Source: CAWAQA01 sp963784065 (GTDB lineage Bacteria > Acidobacteriota > Vicinamibacteria > Vicinamibacterales > UBA2999). From it: 64,000 bases of DNA. The translations under genes and the position numbers were made by a program. Location of the stretch: assembly GCA_963784065.1 (NCBI GenBank), contig CAWAQA010000003.1, positions 1,240,001 to 1,304,000 on the forward strand, in the 5' to 3' direction. Of this stretch, positions 1-11,280 are shown one piece after another. The notes under the pieces are model-generated. The model did no database searches, had not been told where the DNA came from, and saw only the letters and a program-made list of their open reading frames with translations. Positions within the stretch are counted from its first letter, which is position 1. Each line of letters opens with the position of its first letter.

Positions 1-461
1 ATGCGCTGCGGCGATACGCTCAGCTCGAGGATGCCGGGGACGAGCGGCAGCGTGAAGAACGGCGTCACGTCGCCCGCGGCCGGCACGAACCGTCCGAGGT
101 AGAACGCGAGCACGCCGGCGCTGGCCGCCATCGCGCCGGAGAAGCCGGCGACGAACGAGGTCCAGCCGGTGAGGAAGGCGGCGAGCGGTCCGTAGGCTTC
201 CTTCAGGTAGACGTACTCGCCACCGGCGCGCGGCCGCAGTGCGGCGAGCTCCGCGTACGCCATGGCGCCCGCGAAGGCGAGCAGGCCGCCGGCCACCCAT
301 GTCGAGAGAAACAGGATGGCGCTGGGAACAGAAGCGGCAATCTGCGGCGGCGAGAAGAGGATGCCGCCGCCGATGACGTTGGAGACGATGATGGCTGCCG
401 CATCGAGAGGCCCGAGGCGGCGTTCGAGCGTGGTCGAGGAGGGCGCGGTTTGGGTCGACAC
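1..461 (-). CDS. APC-family amino acid permease, N-terminal part (cut by window edge)
   Basis: The minus-strand frame opens at a GTG (461) and runs without a stop to the window edge, giving about 153 residues. The start reads MSTQTAPSSTTLERRLG. It is followed by the first-helix signature IIVSNVIGGGILFSPP, typical of APC-superfamily permeases where the unwound helix binds substrate, then alternating hydrophobic segments including ELAALRPRAGGEYVYLKEAYG. It should be an inner-membrane amino acid transporter, with the remaining helices to the left of the window. The substrate cannot be told from this part. No frame break is visible. Confidence 0.85.
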   Translation of the reverse strand, partial: MSTQTAPSSTTLERRLGPLDAAAIIVSNVIGGGILFSPPQIAASVPSAILFLSTWVAGGLLAFAGAMAYAELAALRPRAGGEYVYLKEAYGPLAAFLTGWTSFVAGFSGAMAASAGVLAFYLGRFVPAAGDVTPFFTLPLVPGILELSVSPQR

Positions 462-479
462 GCCGGGATTATATGGGCA

Positions 480-580
480 GTTCTTCGGTCTGCGGTCGGC
501 AGTCTTCAGTCTTCGGTTGGGAAAACGGGTCGAGCAGCGCGGACCGGACAGCGTGGACCGAAGACCGACGACCGCTATTC
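480..580. repeat. Degenerate CAGTCTT/GACCG-type intergenic repeat
   Basis: The spacer between the permease start and the next gene holds short quasi-periodic words (GGTCGGCAGTCTTCAGTCTTCGG, then GACCGGACAGCGTGGACCGAAGACCGACGACCG in pieces). The word style is like other spacers in this window, for example 10182-10300. No promoter or ORF is evident. Confidence 0.5.
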
Positions 581-1054
581 CGTCAGCAGCTCACGCCCGA
601 TCTGCTGCTCCCCGAGCTTCACCCAGCTCCGCGAGCCGCTCTTGCCATAGATCTCGACCTTCGCGTCCACGAACTCGCGGTTCTGCAGCATCTGCAGGCG
701 CGCCTGCGTGCCGGTATAGCCAAGGGTCGACCGCAGGACGATGGGGTTGGTCTTCGCGCCGGGCGCAAGGGCGTTCTGGCGCGGAATCGCCATCACGAAG
801 TGCTCGCCCCACGCCTCCTGCTCGCCGACGCGGCGGAAGATGGCATTGAGCTGCACGCTGTCGACGGGATCCTCCGCGATGTTCTGAAGGCGGAGCGAGA
901 CACTCGGCACGAGCTTGTTCTTCTGGCCTTCGACAATGCCGGCGTCGTACCAGCCCGTCTGCACGTCGGTGATCTGAACGGCCTTTTCGACGTCGACGCT
1001 CCTGCACGAGGCCCCGAGGACGGCGATCAACAGAACGGCGATGGCGCGGCTCAT
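575..1054 (-). CDS. Putative lipoprotein of unknown function
   Basis: This is a 159-residue protein if started at the ATG giving MSRAIAVLLIAVLGASC. That is a clean lipoprotein signal peptide with the lipobox ending GASC, so the mature protein should be lipidated and periplasm-facing. The rest (RSVDVEKAVQITDVQTGWYD, then a region rich in beta-strand-like stretches such as VSLRLQNIAEDPVDSVQL) resembles an immunoglobulin-like or YcfL-like fold only in general character. It lies downstream of the exported protein at 1101-2013 on the same strand and may share its transcript. No catalytic motif is visible. Confidence 0.7.
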   Translation of the reverse strand: MSRAIAVLLIAVLGASCRSVDVEKAVQITDVQTGWYDAGIVEGQKNKLVPSVSLRLQNIAEDPVDSVQLNAIFRRVGEQEAWGEHFVMAIPRQNALAPGAKTNPIVLRSTLGYTGTQARLQMLQNREFVDAKVEIYGKSGSRSWVKLGEQQIGRELLTE

Positions 1055-1100
1055 GTCTCCATTAGACACCGCTGACGCGCGAAGGGGGAAGTGGGCCCCT

Positions 1101-2013
1101 TCAGAAGGCTCGTACTTCGACGCGCTTGCGAACCTCGTCCGGCGTGATGCGGCGTGCCTGGAAGTCGGCGAGGTCGCTGCCCCGGACGCGCAGCACGATC
1201 GTCATGACATCCGAGGGATCGCTGGCGACGAAGCGGTTTCCCTGCGCGTTGTCGCGCGCGGCCACGGTCAACCATTCATCGGGAGCAATGATGAGGGACC
1301 CGCTGTTCTCCAGCATGGCGTCGATGAGCGCGCCGGCGACCGCCTTCGTAAAGACCTCGCCCGGCTCGAGAGTCGACACCGGACCCTGGTGAAGCGCACT
1401 GCCGCCGGCGACCCCGGCGTGGTGGTCGCGGCGGCGACCGGGGGAGCCGACTGGACGGAGGACGCCGGCGACACGTCGAGCGATTGCGCGGTGACGGTGC
1501 TGGCCGCCGACACGCGACCATCGCCCGCCGCCGGCTGCGGCGGCGGCCTGCGACCCGGGTGCCATCTGCGCCTGGATGCGCGCCAGCACGCGGTCCATCT
1601 CCTGTTGCTGCCGCGGATCGTTCACCGCCTGACGAAGCTGCGCGCGCACCTGCGACAGCTCACGCGCAAACATCGACGCGGTCTCGTTCATCGTTCGCAG
1701 CGACCAGGCCAGGCTCGGCCGCACCCCGGGCACCTCGACGTCGAAGAAGACGCCGTAGCCGTCGAGGCGGAAGCCGCGCGCCCCCGGTGCATCGCCTGTC
1801 ACGAGCAGCATGTCGTCCGGCATGACCGCGCTCAGCTGGCGACGGAACGAATCGATGCCCAAGCTGCACGGCGCGCTCGAGCACGCCCTCCATCATGAAG
1901 ATCTTCTGGCGCGCCCGGATCTGCTCGGCCTCGCTGGTCTGGACCGGCGTCTGCGCCGGTGCGGCTGCGGCCGCACCGAGGAGGACGGCGCCTATGATTG
2001 CGACTCTCAACAC
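1101..2013 (-). CDS. Exported protein of unknown function (frame-broken)
   Basis: The start GTG at 2013 follows an AAGGAG ribosome site by about seven bases and gives a signal peptide (LRVAIIGAVLLGAAAAAPAQ). Mature sequence continues SEAEQIRARQKIFMMEGVLERAVQLG. An extra base near 1855 moves the frame to IDSFRRQLSAVMPDDMLLVTGD. Two further compensating shifts near 1510 and 1390 bracket a Pro/Thr/Ala-rich linker, after which EPGEVFTKAVAGALIDAMLE continues to the end RKRVEVRAF. It lies 46 bases below the anti-sigma gene and probably belongs to the sigma operon. I do not recognise the family. The three breaks look like sequencing indels. Confidence 0.6.
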
Positions 2014-2059
2014 GTTGGCTCCTTCACAGGCGGACGTGGACGTCCGCTTCAATACTGCG

Positions 2060-2824
2060 CTACTGCGGACGCTGCGAGACGCGGATCAGGTTGTTCAGGT
2101 CCTGACGCTGACGCTGGAACTCTGCCCCGGCCTGACCCTCGAACTGCCCGAACGCGCGCTGGACGCGCACGAAATCCGACTGCCGCTGCGCGTCCACGTC
2201 GCGCAGGACCTCGGCGGTCCGCAGCGCAAGCTCGCGCCGCTGCCGCTGCTCGCTTTCGTCGATGAGCGTACGCACGCGCGCCAGCAGCTGCGCCTCGACA
2301 GCCGGCGAACCCGCCGACGCCACGGGCGCCGGCGCGGTCCGCAGCCGCGACATCTCCGCACGCAGACGTGTCTCGAGCGCCGCCAGATCGTCGGGCGAGA
2401 CCGCCGGCAGCACCTGGGCCCGCACCGGGCCGGCCGCGACGGCGGCGGGTGCCTGCGCGACGGCGGCCGGTGGCGCCGCAGTCGACCCGTCGCTTCCCCC
2501 CATCACGCCAAGCGTCAAGCCGGCGCCGAAAATGACGATGGCCGCGGCCGCCTGGGCCCACGCCGGCAGCGGCTGGTGCCACCACTGCTTCGGACGCAGC
2601 ACAGTCGACCGGGCCTCCGACACGATGCGGAACCCGAGATCGGACTGCGGCGGCGTCCAGGTCGCGAGCTGCAGGCGCGTGGCGCCAAGGGCTCCCACTT
2701 CCGCCGCGCATGCCGCGCAGTTGCCGAGGTGCGCCTCGATGGCGCGTCGTTCTGACGGATCGCACTCGTCATACAGATAGCTGACGAGGTCCGCGTGGTC
2801 TCCGCACTCGAATTTGTGACTCAT
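2060..2824 (-). CDS. Anti-sigma factor with N-terminal zinc-finger
   Basis: About 254 residues from the ATG giving MSHKFECGDHADLVSYLYDE. The zinc-binding anti-sigma motif is clear in HLGNCAACAAE (H-x3-C-x2-C, about residues 28-35). It is followed by one membrane segment (WAQAAAAIVIFGAGLTLGVMGG), an Ala-rich linker and a C-terminal periplasmic part with predicted helices (ELALRTAEVLRDVDAQRQ). The start codon overlaps the stop of the ECF sigma gene in an ATGA, so the pair is translationally coupled. It should hold that sigma factor inactive at the inner membrane. The signal it senses is unknown. Confidence 0.85.
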   Translation of the reverse strand: MSHKFECGDHADLVSYLYDECDPSERRAIEAHLGNCAACAAEVGALGATRLQLATWTPPQSDLGFRIVSEARSTVLRPKQWWHQPLPAWAQAAAAIVIFGAGLTLGVMGGSDGSTAAPPAAVAQAPAAVAAGPVRAQVLPAVSPDDLAALETRLRAEMSRLRTAPAPVASAGSPAVEAQLLARVRTLIDESEQRQRRELALRTAEVLRDVDAQRQSDFVRVQRAFGQFEGQAGAEFQRQRQDLNNLIRVSQRPQ

Positions 2825-3414
2825 GTCCGTTTCACCAGCTGCGGCGCCATCTGGCCGTTCTTCTCCAGGTGGCGGCGCAGCACCGTGAGCCCCTGATACA
2901 GGCGCGTCTTCACCGTGCTCAGCGGGCAACCCTGCAAATCCGCGATCTCCTGGAACGTCATCCCGTGGTACTCCTTCAGGATGATCGCGGTGCGCTGCTC
3001 CTCGGGGAGCAACGCCATGGCGTCGCTCACCACCGCGCTGAGCTCCTTGCGCGCAACCAGCTCTTCGATCGACTCAACCGGCCCGGTCTCGCCGGCCATC
3101 TCGACCGGATCGACGCCTTCCGGAATCTGCTGCACCGGCGCGCGGCGCTGTTTCCGGATCCAGTCCCGGCACAGGTTCAACGCGATCCGGTACAGCCACG
3201 ACGAGAACTTCGCCTGCCCCTTAAAGCCGGGCAACGCGCGAAAAGCCCGGAGGAAAGTCTCTTGCGACACGTCCCGCGCGTCCTCCTCGCGGCCAATCAC
3301 CCGGTACGCCAAGGCGTAGATCGGCCGTTCCCATCGGAGGATGAGCTGGTTGAAGCTGTCGACGTCGCCGCCCTGCGCGCGGGCGACGAGTTCCTCGTCG
3401 GTCGCACTCGTCAT
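2821..3414 (-). CDS. ECF-type RNA polymerase sigma factor (RpoE-like)
   Basis: 197 residues with region 2 (NQLILRWERPIYALAYRVIGREEDARDVSQETFLRAFRALP in pieces) and region 4 (LLPEEQRTAIILKEYHGMTFQEIADLQGCPLSTVKTRLYQG in pieces), the usual two-domain ECF layout and length. It directs RNA polymerase to stress-type promoters and is partnered by the anti-sigma factor whose ATG overlaps its stop. It is intact in one frame, unlike many neighbours. Upstream, 218 bases separate it from the divergent gene at 3633; autoregulation is likely by family habit, but I could not pick out an ECF promoter with confidence. Confidence 0.93.
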   Translation of the reverse strand: MTSATDEELVARAQGGDVDSFNQLILRWERPIYALAYRVIGREEDARDVSQETFLRAFRALPGFKGQAKFSSWLYRIALNLCRDWIRKQRRAPVQQIPEGVDPVEMAGETGPVESIEELVARKELSAVVSDAMALLPEEQRTAIILKEYHGMTFQEIADLQGCPLSTVKTRLYQGLTVLRRHLEKNGQMAPQLVKRT

Positions 3415-3618
3415 GCGTGGACTGGGGCCCTCCGGTCCATCCGGTATGTAAGACGGCAGTCGCGGGCGGCCGGCCGTCTCCGGATCTTATGTCGCAAGCC
3501 GCTGAGTCGATGCTGCTTAGCGCCCGTTTGCCACCCATTCTGACGACCGTTTAGGTCGTTGCAAAGTTCATTGCACGACTCCGTGATACAGGGCGGCGCA
3601 AAACACGGGCGAAAGGTT

Positions 3619-3624
3619 TACAAT
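3619..3624 (+). promoter_or_regulatory. Possible -10 element (TACAAT) in the divergent spacer
   Basis: TACAAT ends nine bases before the TTG chosen for the HTH-receiver gene, so a transcript would be almost leaderless. No good -35 box is seen at the proper distance. The remaining spacer (3415-3618) between the divergent ECF gene and this one shows no other structure I can support. Confidence 0.3.
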
Positions 3625-3632
3625 GAGGCGCA

Positions 3633-4241
3633 TTGCCTTTGAACTTCCCCAACGACGAGGTCTTCCTCACCACTGAAGAGGTCCTCGAATACCTCCAGGT
3701 CAACCTGCGTACGGTTTACCGCTTGATCAAAGCGGGAAAGATTCCAGCCGTACGGGTAGGTCGTCAATGGCGGTTCCGCAAGCGCGACATCGACGCGTGG
3801 CTGGATAGCCAGCGCTCGCGGAACGAGTCGCCGACTGCGCCGATCACGAGCTCGGCGCATCCGCGGCCGGGCCGACACCGCGTCCTCGTCGTGGACGACG
3901 AGGCGAGCATCCGGGAGTTGCTGTCGAAGACGCTCGCGCTGGCGGAGTACGACGTCGACACCGCTGCGGATGCGACCAGCGCGCTGGACCGTATGCGGTC
4001 CGCTGGCTACGACCTGCTCATTGCCGACCTCAAGATGCCAGGCATGGACGGACTGACGTTGATCCGTCAGGCCAAGCGCATCAAGTCGGACCTGCCGGTC
4101 ATCATCATCACCGGCTTCTCGACCGAGTCGAGCGCCATCGAAGCCGTCAATCTCGGCGTGGCGGGTTATCTCACGAAGCCTTTCCGCGTTCCGCAGGTGC
4201 TCGCCGCCGCCGCCAAGGCGCTGGGGGCCCCCGCCGCCTAG
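3633..4241 (+). CDS. Excisionase-type HTH fused to a response-regulator receiver domain
   Basis: 202 residues. Residues about 8-60 form a MerR/excisionase-like helix-turn-helix (FLTTEEVLEYLQVNLRTVYRL, then VRVGRQWRFRKRDIDAWL). A short linker leads to a receiver domain (VLVVDDEASIRELL; phospho-acceptor Asp in LLIADLKMPGMDG; Thr and Lys in IIITGF and LTKPF). DNA binding therefore lies N-terminal to the receiver, the reverse of usual response regulators. The start is uncertain: TTG 3633 is in frame, while ATG 3622 gives MRRIAFELP in another frame and would join after a one-base indel in the C run. No kinase adjoins it; the nearest is the NtrB-like kinase 2.3 kb downstream. Confidence 0.82.
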   Translation: MPLNFPNDEVFLTTEEVLEYLQVNLRTVYRLIKAGKIPAVRVGRQWRFRKRDIDAWLDSQRSRNESPTAPITSSAHPRPGRHRVLVVDDEASIRELLSKTLALAEYDVDTAADATSALDRMRSAGYDLLIADLKMPGMDGLTLIRQAKRIKSDLPVIIITGFSTESSAIEAVNLGVAGYLTKPFRVPQVLAAAAKALGAPAA

Positions 4242-4302
4242 GGCGTGGCGCGTCGCGCCACGCCCCCGACTCCCGACACGTCAATGACCGCAACCCCATC
4301 CC

Positions 4303-4340
4303 GGAATTGGGAGTTGGGAATTGGGGGGTCGGGAGTTGAC
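4303..4340. repeat. GGAATTG/GGGAGTT heptad repeat
   Basis: The spacer before the ABC-F gene contains tandem near-heptads GGAATTG-GGAGTTG-GGAATTG followed by GGGAGTTG. The same words recur at 61057-61150 and 63148-63182, so this is a dispersed family. Confidence 0.65.
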
Positions 4341-4351
4341 ACTATCCTGCA

Positions 4352-6386
<2,035 letters not shown>

Positions 6387-6580
6387 CTGCCCAGCCTTCC
6401 GCCGACCGAAAATCCGCGTAACCTTTACAGAACTGTAATCATTCGACCGATAGATCCCGTGCGGGTCTTTCGGCAATTTATTGATGGGCCGTCGATTCCG
6501 GCCGCTGCATGCGCGGGCATGCCCTTTGCCACCTCGTCCGCACAGATTGCAGGGTTCCGCCTCTGCGGGAGCACGCTCTG

Positions 6581-7762
6581 ATGACCAAACCGCGCCGCCC
6601 TCTACCTCTTCGGTCCCCGGCCGGACTGGCCCCGCGTTCCGCGCAGCCGCGCACGCGGGACGCGAGCGGCTCGTCCGCACTCGGCCGGCGTCATCGACGA
6701 CGAGTTCTTCCGGCACATCGTGTCGGGGATGCGGAACGGCGTGCTGGCCATCACCCGCGACGGGACGCTGGCGTTGATGAACGCCGAGGCGTACCGCGTG
6801 TTCGGGGTCAAGCCGCAGGCCAGCGACCTCGGCCGGCCGGCCGCCGAGGTGCTCCGCGACCACCCCGACATCGTACGCGTGCTCAGCGCCGTGTTCGACC
6901 TGCACCTGCTGCCGAACCGGGTCGAGCTGCGCTTGCGGCCGTCGAAGAAAGTCATCGGCTACACGCTCGCGCTGGTGCGCGACGACGCCGGCGCCGTGGT
7001 GGGCGCGGCGATGTTCTTCAAGGACCTGACGCGCGTCGAGCAGCTCGAAGAACGCGAGCGCCTGCGCGACCGGCTCGCCGCCGTCGGCGAGATGGCGGCG
7101 GCGATCGCGCACGAGGTGAAGAATCCGCTCGCCGGCATCGAGGTCAGGCGGGCCTGCTGCGCCGGAAGATTCCGGATGCGCCCGAGGCGCAGGCCGCGCT
7201 CACCGACATCATCAACGAGGCCAAGATGGCCAACGCCATCGTGCAGGAGGTGCTGGACTTCGTGCGGCCGATGCGGCTGCACATGGAGCACACCGGCATC
7301 GCCGAGGCGGTGCAGTCGGCCGTGCAGCTTGCCGACACGCAGGCGCGCCGCGGCGCGATCGAGGTGGACATCCAGGTGCCGGCGGAGCTGCCGCTGATCC
7401 AGGGCGACCAGCACCAGCTGGCGCAGCTCTTCACGAATCTGCTCGCCAATGCCTACGAGGCGATGGAGGGCCGCGGCCATGTTGCGATTGCGGCCGGCGC
7501 CACGCGGGTCGAGGACGGCCTCGACGGCCGCGAAGCGGTGCAGGTCGAGGTGACCGACGACGGTCCGGGCATGCCGCAGGATGTCGCGGATCACGTGTTC
7601 GATCCGTTCTTCACGACGAAGGCCAAGGGCTCGGGCCTGGGCCTCGCCATCGTGCGGAAGATCGTGGACGCGCACGACGGACAGATTGACCTGAAGACCG
7701 CGCCGGGGTGCGGCACGACGATTCGAGTAACGCTGCCGACCAGGGCTATTGACGAGGGATAA
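6581..7762 (+). CDS. PAS-containing NtrB-like sensor histidine kinase (frame-broken)
   Basis: From the ATG giving MTKPRRPLPL, the frame shifts near 6690 into IDDEFFRHIVSGMRNGVLAI, a PAS domain, then a HisKA box with the phospho-accepting His in AIAHEVKNPLAGIE. A one-base deletion near 7142 moves the frame to LLRRKIPDAPEAQAALTDII and the ATPase domain (N box LLANAYEAMEG, G1 VTDDGPGMP, F box DPFFTTKAKGSGLGLAIV). There are no membrane helices, so it should sense a cytosolic cue. The stop is four bases before the ATG of the NtrC-type regulator, its evident partner. Confidence 0.88.
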   Translation: MTKPRRPLPLRSPAGLAPRSAQPRTRDASGSSALGRRHRRRVLPAHRVGDAERRAGHHPRRDAGVDERRGVPRVRGQAAGQRPRPAGRRGAPRPPRHRTRAQRRVRPAPAAEPGRAALAAVEESHRLHARAGARRRRRRGGRGDVLQGPDARRAARRTRAPARPARRRRRDGGGDRARGEESARRHRGQAGLLRRKIPDAPEAQAALTDIINEAKMANAIVQEVLDFVRPMRLHMEHTGIAEAVQSAVQLADTQARRGAIEVDIQVPAELPLIQGDQHQLAQLFTNLLANAYEAMEGRGHVAIAAGATRVEDGLDGREAVQVEVTDDGPGMPQDVADHVFDPFFTTKAKGSGLGLAIVRKIVDAHDGQIDLKTAPGCGTTIRVTLPTRAIDEG

Positions 7763-7766
7763 GACA

Positions 7767-9185
<1,419 letters not shown>

Positions 9186-9224
9186 TCGGGCTTCTGGCTC
9201 CGGGCTTGGGTCGTCAGGCGTAGG

Positions 9225-9287
9225 GGCCGGCTTCAGCCGGCCCACCAGGAACCCACGAAGGCGGACCTGAAGGTCCGCCTCTACGAC
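9225..9287. repeat. Two inverted-repeat elements (GGCCGGCTTCAGCCGGCC and GGCGGACCTGAAGGTCCGCC)
   Basis: Two adjacent palindromes with a central TTCA/TGAA occupy the spacer between convergent genes. The second is followed by TCTACGAC. Related copies appear at 10207, 17991, 21209 (inside comF), 22466, 29320 and 48540. They may terminate transcription but carry no T tract. They look like a dispersed REP-like family. Confidence 0.7.
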
Positions 9288-9289
9288 AT

Positions 9290-9373
9290 TCACTTCGTTC
9301 CATTCACCGATCCCTGCTGCAGCTGCTCGAGCGAGGCGCGGAAGCGCAGCTTGTGACCTCCTTGCGCGGACAC
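9290..9373 (-). CDS. Possible 27-residue ORF directly below the aldolase gene
   Basis: A GTG one base after the aldolase stop opens a short frame reading MSAQGGHKLRFRASLEQLQQG and ending at TGA 9290. The sequence has coding-like character (amphipathic helix). It could be a real small gene, a remnant C-terminus of a lost gene, or chance. There is no independent ribosome site beyond the coding sequence itself. Confidence 0.3.
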   Translation of the reverse strand: MSAQGGHKLRFRASLEQLQQGSVNGTK

Positions 9374-9374
9374 G

Positions 9375-10175
9375 TCACTTCCCCATCGCGCGCCGTTTCC
9401 ACAACTCCCAGGGGCGTTGATACGAGGTGTTCTCACCGGACTTCAGGATCTCCTCGGATTCCAGGTGGTCGATGAAGGTGACCGACCCTCCCAAACCGAC
9501 CGCCTGGAGCTGGATGCGGGCGTTGAGGTCAAGGTAGATGCTGCGGCCGACCGCGAACGGCAGCGCGGAGCCGACGACGGCGACGCCGTGCCCGCGCATC
9601 AGAATCGCAGGCTTGCTGCCAAGCGCCTTGGCCATGGCGCGGCCGCGCATGGCGTCGCGCACCAGCATGTCGGTCATGCCCGAGGCGTCACGAATCTCGT
9701 AGATGGGAAGCCCGTCGCCGATGAATCCGGCCATGTGGTAGACGGGGCGGAGCGGCACCGTGCTGACGCCAAACGGCACCAGCGACGCCGGGTGCGCGTG
9801 GACAATGGCGCGAACGTCGGGCCGGACTTTGTAGATTTCCCCGTGGATGTAGCGCTCGGAATACTGCGCGCGGCCGCGCGCGTTCACGGGCTCGCTGTCG
9901 AGGGTGTATTCGATGACATCGTCGGCGGTGACGAGGGCCGGCGCCAGCGAACGGGACAGGAGGTACCGATTCGGATCGCGGTCGTGCCGGACGCTCACGT
10001 GCCCGAACGCGTCCACGACGCCCTCCTGCGCGAGGATGCGGTTCGCTGCGATGAGATCCTCGATCAACGAGGCATTGACGGGCCCTGCCGAGGCGGGCGG
10101 CTGCTGTGCGGCAAGGACGAAGCCCAGGCCCGACGCGAACGCCAGGGCCAGCAAGACGGTGCGCATGGCGCGCAT
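9375..10175 (-). CDS. Exported class II aldolase/adducin-family protein
   Basis: 266 residues in a single frame. An N-terminal signal peptide (VLLALAFASGLGFVLAAQQ) precedes a class II aldolase fold: SLIEDLIAANRILAQEGVVDAFGHVS, the zinc ligands in IVHAHPASL and the C-terminal His in RGHGVAVVG. Class II aldolases are usually cytosolic, so the signal peptide makes this a periplasmic relative, probably with altered substrate. It lies below xerC on the same strand but is separated from it by a repeat-filled spacer. The reaction is unknown. Confidence 0.85.
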   Translation of the reverse strand: MRAMRTVLLALAFASGLGFVLAAQQPPASAGPVNASLIEDLIAANRILAQEGVVDAFGHVSVRHDRDPNRYLLSRSLAPALVTADDVIEYTLDSEPVNARGRAQYSERYIHGEIYKVRPDVRAIVHAHPASLVPFGVSTVPLRPVYHMAGFIGDGLPIYEIRDASGMTDMLVRDAMRGRAMAKALGSKPAILMRGHGVAVVGSALPFAVGRSIYLDLNARIQLQAVGLGGSVTFIDHLESEEILKSGENTSYQRPWELWKRRAMGK

Positions 10176-10181
10176 TATCTC

Positions 10182-10300
10182 TCAGTCGGCAGTAGGCAGT
10201 CGAGCGGTCTCAAGGCCGGCCCTACGATGCCTGCCTGCTGCGTAATCCAACTGCCGGTCTGCCAGCAGCCCACTGCCCGCTGCCCACTGCCCGCTGCATC
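10182..10300. repeat. CAGTCGGCAGT and CCCACTGCCCGCTG word repeats
   Basis: The spacer between xerC and the aldolase contains CAGTCGGCAGTAGGCAGTCG, an AAGGCCGGCCCTACG element, and tandem CCCACTGCCCGCTG units running up to the xerC stop. The style resembles 480-580. Confidence 0.55.
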
Positions 10301-11280
10301 ACGACCGCTTCGCCCGCGGGTGCGCCTTGCGGTAGACGTCCAGCAGTTGAGCCACGTTGACGTGCGTGTAGCGCTGCGTCGTCGACAGCTGCACGTGGCC
10401 GAGCAGTTCCTGGATCGCGCGCAGGTCGGCGCCGCGCTGGAGCAGGTGCGTGGCAAAGGAGTGGCGCAGCGCGTGCGGGCTGATGCCGAGACGCGTACTG
10501 CACCGCGCCACGTAGCGCGCCACGAGGCGCTCGACGCTGCGCCCCGTCAGCCGGCCGCCGCGGGCGTTGACGAAGAGCGGATCGCCGGCGGCAGGCGTCT
10601 TCGGCCTGCCCGCTCGCGTCCTGACGAGTGACAGACGGTCGCGCAGCCACCCGCGAATGGCGGCGGCGGTGCTCGGGTTGAACGGAACCAGTCGTTCCTT
10701 CGCCGCCCTTGCCGAGCACGCGAACCATACGCGCGTTCAGGTTCACGTCCTCGACGTCCAGGCCCACGAGCTCGCTGAGGCGCAGTCCCGAGGCGTAGAA
10801 CAGCTCGAGGATTGCGCGGTCGCGGCGCCCGAGCGGCTCGCCGACGTCGGGTGTCTCGAGGAGCTGAGACATCTCGTCCACCGACAGATGTGCGGGGACC
10901 TTCTGCTCCCGTTTCGGCGACACCGCGAGGGCCGCCGGGTCCGATTCGATCATGCCGTTGCGGCGCAGGAACCGCGTGAAGGTTCGGAGCGCCGACAGCT
11001 TGCGTGCGGCCGAGGCCCGCGACTGCCCGTCCTTGTGCAGCACCGCCAGGAATGCGCGGATGGCGCCGAGATCGAGATCGCCGGGTGCCACATCGGCGAG
11101 GGGCTTGCCCAGGTAGCCGGCCGCGAAAGTGAGGAACTGCGACAGATCGCTGTCGTACGCCGAAACCGTGTGCGGAGACACGTTGCGATTGAGGCGGAGA
11201 TACTCGAGGAAATCGCGCACGCACGCGAGGACTGACGACCCCGCGGCGCGAGGACGGGCGCCGCGAAGGTTACGGGACAC
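10299..11280 (-). CDS. xerC: Tyrosine recombinase XerC (frame-broken)
   Basis: The N-terminal SAM-like core-binding domain (FLEYLRLNRNVSPHTVSAYD) and the start of the catalytic domain (LFYASGLRLSELVGLD, first catalytic Arg) lie in one frame. An extra base near 10703, in GKGGKERLVPF, moves the rest to a second frame ending with HALRHSFATHLLQRG (His-Arg), LLGHVQLSTTQRYTHV (His and Tyr nucleophile). Length is about 326 residues, normal for XerC/D. XerC resolves chromosome dimers at dif with XerD. Position directly after trmFO (11-base overlap) matches the dprA-topA-trmFO-xerC order known elsewhere, which argues against a phage integrase. Confidence 0.88.

Noticed and set aside
10299..11280. Phage or island integrase
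   Set aside because: Position after trmFO and full XerC layout indicate the housekeeping recombinase; no tRNA, attachment site or phage genes nearby.
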